A stretch of DNA of 64,000 nt from Cannabis sativa (taxonomy: Eukaryota; Streptophyta; Magnoliopsida; Rosales; Cannabaceae). The notes beneath the pieces were generated by a model. The model did no database searches. It had not been told where the DNA came from and was given only the letters and a program-made list of their open reading frames with translations. Where the stretch lies: contig NC_083607.1 of assembly GCF_029168945.1 (NCBI RefSeq), positions 13,038,001 through 13,102,000 on the forward strand. Direction: 5' to 3'. The first letter of the stretch is position 1. The number at the start of each line of letters is the position of its first letter. Shown piece after piece: positions 59,186 through 64,000 of this stretch. Position numbers and translations under genes: made by a program.

Positions 59186-61095
59186 GTAGGGTTTTGTGCC
59201 CTAAATAAAACCCATTTGAATATAATCAGACTTACTTATTAATAAAGATCAGAAATAACATTTTATGTTGCACGGTTCACATGATTTATTTCATGATTAT
59301 TTGTATATAATGTATGAATTCTTTTTAAGTCCAGAACATATGAATTTGTTAAGATTATAGTGTTGTCAGCACAGTGGAATATAATCTTAATTATATGTTC
59401 GATAGTTTATTCCCTGATTTGTCAGAACACTGGATTTAGACTAACATGGTATAATCAGCGATATGTATTCTTACACCTTGGAAAAGTGTTATGTCCTTTC
59501 CAGGACATTGGCAAAGTTTACTAGTATCGGATGTATGGAGTATACATCGGAAGGGACCGATATTGAACTTTGATTAGATATATTAAAATTTACCGTAATA
59601 TCTATTCAATTCAATATCACCTGTTGATCCTAGATCAAATGATCTTAATCCTGATATGGTTAGGTTCAATCTCAAGAGTGTTATTCGTGTTCTTTGATTT
59701 GTTAGTTAAGCCTACTTTTGGGTAAGGGTGATACGTACATTTTGGGAACACGGTAGTGCAATTGAGTGGGAGCGCTAACATAAATATGGAATCTATAGCT
59801 TCTATTTGGCAAATAGAAAGTAAAGGATGATTTCCTTCGAGCTTAACCAAACGAAGATAAATGGTGGAGATCTCATTTCACTTAACTGAAATATCATTTA
59901 TACAGGGTTAAGTATTTTAAGGATAAAATACATTGAAGGTGTAGCGGTAACAGTAGTGCCTTTTTAGTGTAAAGCATCTATATAGAGGATCATTGATCAC
60001 ATTAGGATTATAACAATGGATAACTAATGACGTGTCTATATCATGGAACATATAGAGCGCTCTATATGACTAAGAGTGCAATTCTAAGTTCTAAGTGTGG
60101 ATTCAATGAGGAATTAATAAGTTAGGGAATTTACTTGGTAAATTCGGTTTGACTTATTGGAAGCTCGGTTATATAGACCCATGGTCCCCATACTAGTTGA
60201 GACCATACTGCTTGTAAGACTCAGTTAATTGATTTTAAGTAATCAATTATAATTCTAAAAGTTAGACTATGTCTAATTTAAGAATTCTCACTAAGTAAGG
60301 ATGAAATCGTAAATAAAAGGGTTTCTAGATTTAATTATTAATTAAGAGACTTTGTATGTCTAATTAATAATTATTTTAAATGACAATATTATTTAATAAT
60401 CTATTTTAGTTATTAAATAATTAGTTTTGGCATTTAAATGGTTAGAATTGGAAAAATGACATTTTTAGAGAAATAGAAATAAAATTGAGGAAACTGCAAA
60501 TCCAAGTGAGGCCCGTAACACACCATGGCCGGCCACCTTTTTGCTTGTTTCCCAATTATTATTTTCAATTTTAATTGCCATGTAATTGCTAATCAAAGCC
60601 TCGCAATAATAGGAAAGTGGTGAATCACACTAAATAAGGCAGTTAATCAATTATACAGTAAAAGAGAAAACTGCTTATTTGGAAAGTTGAGCTCTCCTTT
60701 TTCCCTATATATAGCAGCCCTTGCTCTCTTCTCTTGCATGATAAAACACACGAATTCAAGAGAGAAAAATAGAGAGAAATTTCGAAATTCCTTTGAGTGA
60801 TGAGTAGTGCCCACACACATCAAGTGGTATCTCAATCATAGTATGTAAGACTATGGAAAATCAACATCAAAGAAGGAGAGAAAGAGATCCAGGTTCAGAT
60901 CTTGATAATGCTCTGCTACAGAAAGGAATCAAGGGCTAGGGATCTGAATGGAAGGAGTCATATTATTTCGCTGCACCCACTGTAAGGTTTTTCTAACTTT
61001 ATATGTGTTTATTTTCATTGTTTTAGAATTCATATTAGGATGTTAATCAAACATACTTGTTAGTAAATCTAGATCCTGGTAAAATAATTCCAACA
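59186..61095 (+). repeat. 3' LTR of the 9.9-kb element
   Basis: Pairs with 51154-53052. Its start reads TGTAGGG where the 5' LTR has TGTTGGG. The TATA box recurs at about 60704-60716. Ends CCAACA before the AGTTG duplication. Confidence 0.93.
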
Positions 61096-61100
61096 AGTTG

Positions 61101-62700
61101 TCTATGTACACATTTCCTATTTTCTTACACATTTTCTTTTTTTTTTAGTTCGGCAGTGTATTGCCTTTTAATTCAGCTCTATTTTTTTTGCTTTTTTGAC
61201 AATTTGTGTAAAAGTGACTAGTTCTTTATTTTCTTCTAGTTTTTTTTTTTTTTTCAGGCACTTCTATTTTTTTTTTTCAAATTTGTAGAATTTTTTTATT
61301 TTCATCTTAAACTTCCGTATACATTTTCCACTTTTTTTGTTGGAATTCTTCTATAAATATTATTTTTCGTCATTAACAATGGTTGTTAACCGATCTTCCT
61401 CCCCTATTGCCAAAAAGTCCCCAAAACAACCTCAGAAAAATAAAACCCGAGCATCAATGGACAAGAAGAGTTTGAAAGATAATCCTCCTAGCCATACTTC
61501 CACAGTTCCTGCTAAAAGAAAATAAGGTTCTGGTACTTAAAAGAACACTAAATCAAAATACTCTCAATCTGTGTTGGAGAACTCCGACTCTGATTTTGAG
61601 TTTGAGCCAAAGTTCCAAAGTCTCCCAAATCTGATAAGGTTTTTTTTTCTATTTATCTTGTGTTGTTTTAGGGTTTTTTTCAAGTTGATTATATTTCCTA
61701 TTTCTCTTTTTTTTTTTGCATGTTTTTTTTGTTAGTCCTATTTTATAGTTTTCTGTTTGTTTGACTCTGTGTCTTGTTGTTGTTTTGGTTTTATTTTGTT
61801 AATTCTTAGGGAAAGGGTAAATATCAAGTGAAGATTGTTCAATCAACTGATCTGTTTGAAGACATAATTGGGAAAAGGGTTGTTGAGGTGTGCCATTTCA
61901 TTATTTTAGTTTTAATATTTTTTTATGTTTTTTTTTATGTTCTTTATTATTTTTTTTTTGTTTTAGTAGTATTTTCTTATGTTTTTTTATAGGATTGGGA
62001 ATCCAAGTACACCCGATCGGAATACTACCATTCCAAAGTTTTTTTATGCTTGTTTTTATGTTCTTTATTTTTTTTTTTTTGTTGTTTTAGTAGTGTTTTC
62101 TTATATTTTTTTATAGAATTGAAAATCCAAGTACACCCGATCAGAATTCTACCATTCCAGAGTTATAAACTCTGGTTATTACTCTGTTATTGAAGATATT
62201 AAAAAAATTCTTACTGAAACCCAATTAAATATGTTTTCAAAAACTGCATTGGAAGTTGTTTTTGATTTCGTAGTAGCTTTAAACTTTCTTCAGTGTTTCC
62301 TTGTCTTTGTATGCCTGACCTTTTTCAACTTCTGGGTGGTGTTTGTCTGTTATTAGCTTCGCATTGTTGATGTCGATTTTTGGATCTAGTTTTTTACTGT
62401 TCTTTTCAAGTTTTTCTACCATTTTTTTTAAGCAACCAGCTTCGCATAGTCAACTATGTCGAATTTTTCGTTTTCAAATTCTCTTGTTTTTTAACTCTCC
62501 TCCTTCTTCTAATTGGTGTTCCAATGTGTATGATTCGGTTGTTGTTGTGTTGTTTTCAAGTATTGTTGTGTTGTTTTCAAGCATTGTCACATTCTCTTGA
62601 AATAATTATGTTCTTTTTCCCATTGTCCATTGCTCTTTATGAGAACTGATATAGATTCCATGTCCTATCATTTTTCACAATATTTCATTTACATGGCCTT
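61101..62700 (+). other. T-rich region with weak coding traces
   Basis: An ATG at 61379 opens a short Lys/Ser-rich frame (SSSPIAKKSPKQPQKNKTR) that ends at 61525. Further short segments follow, each behind long T-runs ending in AG as plant introns do: GKGKYQVKIVQSTDLFEDIIGKRVVEV at about 61813, and a VIEDIKKILTETQLNMFSKT segment at about 62187. The last resembles the start of the DUF1985 domain found in proteins spread by plant Mutator elements. Stops interrupt it. It may be a relic of such a gene. Confidence 0.35.
61885..62165 (+). repeat. Local tandem duplication (two copies of about 140 bp)
   Basis: 61930-62040 and 62050-62165 share a T-rich stretch, a TTTTATAG end, and 'attgGGAATCCAAGTACACCCGATCgGAAT ctaccattcc' type sequence, with small differences. 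The second copy lost a few bases. Confidence 0.8.
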
Positions 62701-63039
62701 TTTTTCATATAAAACAACAGTAAAATAACACTACAAAACAGTAATTTGTTGTTGATTTAGTAATTTTTTCTCTTTCTCAGATTTTATGATTTTTTCCTAG
62801 TGTTTCTATTATTCTGGTGTTGATTTGTCCGTCCCCAACCATGAAGGAGAGGTGCTTTTTGTGTGTTGTTACTGTTTACAGTATAAAAGTAAATATATTG
62901 GGCCTGTGCAGTATAAAAGATATAAAAATGGGCTTGGACAGTAAAAGTGTAAAGTTTATCGTGTCCCAATATTTTTGAAAACATTTGGTAAAAAACAGTA
63001 TCTTTGTAAGTTTCCCTTACTCTTTTGACCTCAGCCCAA

Positions 63040-63690
63040 TTAAAGATATGGCACCATTTTTTGTAAAATATTTACATTTTAACGTTTAAAGATTTTTTTT
63101 TACATTTTTACGGTTTTCCAAAAAATAACACGAAAATCACATAAAATCAACAAGAAAACTACATAAAAGTAACATCAAAATAACGTCAAAATAACAACAA
63201 TAAATTAACAAGATTACAACGTAAAAAAACCGTATTTTTTGTAAATAAAATAAAAAAAAATCGTAAAAATGTTTAAAATTCCGTGAAACCGTATTTTTGT
63301 AATTTTTTTGTTGTTTTTATGTTTTTGTGAAATAATGTGCACTTTCACTAGTAAATTACCCAATTTTAGTTTGGGATAATTACATAAGGCACCATTTTTT
63401 GTAAAAAAAATTACATTTTTTACGTTTAAAGATTTTTTTTATATATTTTTACGGTTTTCCATAAAAGTAACATGAAAACAACAAGAAAACTACATAAAAG
63501 TAACATAAAAATAACATCTAAATAACAAAAAAAAAATGACATACAGATAACAAAAAATCAACAACAAATTAACAAGAGTACAACATAAAAAGATCGCATT
63601 TTCTGTAAATAAAATAAAAAAATCATAAAAATATTTAAAATTTCGTAAAACCGTATTTTTGTAATTTTTTTATTATTTTGTGTATTTGTG
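63040..63690 (+). repeat. Two direct copies of a roughly 300-bp AT-rich unit
   Basis: 63047-63335 and 63382-63690 both start GGCACCATTTTTTGTAAA, run through ACGTTTAAAGATTTTTT and TTTTTACGGTTTTCC, an 'aacaagaaaactacataaaagtaacat' part, and end CCGTATTTTTGTAATTTTTTT. Scattered changes separate them. They could be two neighbouring insertions of one small element or a tandem duplication. No frames. Confidence 0.85.
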
Positions 63691-63699
63691 AAATTATCC

Positions 63700-64000
63700 A
63701 TTTTAGTTTTGGGTGGTGCTTCACCTAATATATATATATAAATTTTGCTGGGTATCTTATTTTAACTAAGTCAATGATTATGTATAGGTTTGGTTATTGT
63801 CTCAACTGGTGGACTTTAGTGGATTATAGAAAGAAAAAATGAGTCTTTATTTAAAAAAATGTGGTACTTTTCAAAATTAGAAAAAAAAAATATATGAAAT
63901 TTTAGAAGATTTTTTTTTGGCCCTTGAGCTTGGTAAGCCCTAGACACATGCCTAGCCTGCCTATGCCCAGAGTCGAGCTTGCCAGTTCTGGGCCAATTGT
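63700..64000. other. AT-rich end of the window
   Basis: No supported gene, RNA or mobile-element signature in the last 300 bases. Confidence 0.4.

Larger units (their letters stand above)
51154..61095 (+). mobile_element. Copia-like retrotransposon with two LTRs (9.9 kb), TSD AGTTG, decayed interior
   Basis: LTRs 51154-53052 and 59186-61095, flanked by AGTTG at 51149-51153 and 61096-61100. The interior (6.1 kb) starts with a damaged Met-type primer-binding site and ends with a purine-rich GTGCAAGTGGGAGTT tract. Only traces of copia pol remain (57290-59100). The rest is AT-rich non-coding DNA apart from one GC-rich patch. The LTRs differ by roughly 2-3% by eye, with the first 100 bp worst. 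Solo LTRs A, B and C belong to the same family. The element probably moved with proteins from a relative. Confidence 0.93.

Overview
This is a stretch of a plant nuclear genome, almost certainly a eudicot. Spliced genes with GT-AG introns, a nuclear-encoded plastid protein (OHP1), AT-rich intergenic DNA and plant-type LTR and LINE elements all point that way. The species cannot be fixed from the sequence. No tRNA, rRNA, CRISPR array or bacterial feature was seen.

Genes. Five host genes have complete models that I built by hand from splice sites and reading phase. (1) OHP1, a one-helix LHC-like protein (+, 13896-14502, 3 exons, 118 aa). (2) A TPR-like protein with an organelle-type N-terminus (-, 18333-14855, 12 exons, 435 aa), which converges on OHP1 with about 350 bp between the stop codons. 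(3) A secreted thaumatin-like protein (+, 37589-38412, 2 exons, 244 aa). (4) An SRG1-type 2-oxoglutarate/Fe(II) dioxygenase (+, 39992-41408, 4 exons, 356 aa), with a duplicated broken first exon upstream and a broken second-exon copy downstream. (5) A FES1-type Hsp70 nucleotide-exchange factor (-, 45234-42895, 6 exons, 398 aa). They form no operon or evident pathway; they sit in two gene islands (about 13.7-18.4 kb and 37.5-45.3 kb) between transposon blocks.

Transposon blocks. 1-4.8 kb: the 3' part of a decayed Ty1/copia element. 4989-6909: a solo LTR with TSD TCAAG. 7.3-7.7 kb: a LINE scrap. 8316-13224: an LTR element with TSD CTTGG and no recognisable gag or pol. 18.6-20.3 kb: a 5'-truncated LINE. 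20.3-36.15 kb: a nest at least five levels deep. There an element with a Transposase_28-like (putative gypsy-type transposon) domain is split by a solo LTR (TSD CCTTA). That LTR is split by a gene-carrying MULE (9-bp TSD TTTAATTAA), which is split by a nearly intact copia element (TSD GTATC), which is split by a second solo LTR of the same family (TSD AGTAG). 45614-51089: a full-length but disabled L1-type LINE with a 14-bp TSD. 51154-61095: a 9.9-kb element with two LTRs, of the same family as the three solo LTRs (TSD AGTTG), with a decayed interior. 61.1-64 kb: AT-rich repeat sequence with two local tandem duplications.

The most notable item is the MULE in the nest. It carries a recognisable TRM112/SMO2-like coding sequence whose last residues come from the transposon's own inverted repeat, plus a second open stretch that resembles a plastid transit peptide. 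This is the structure of a Pack-MULE that has captured genes.
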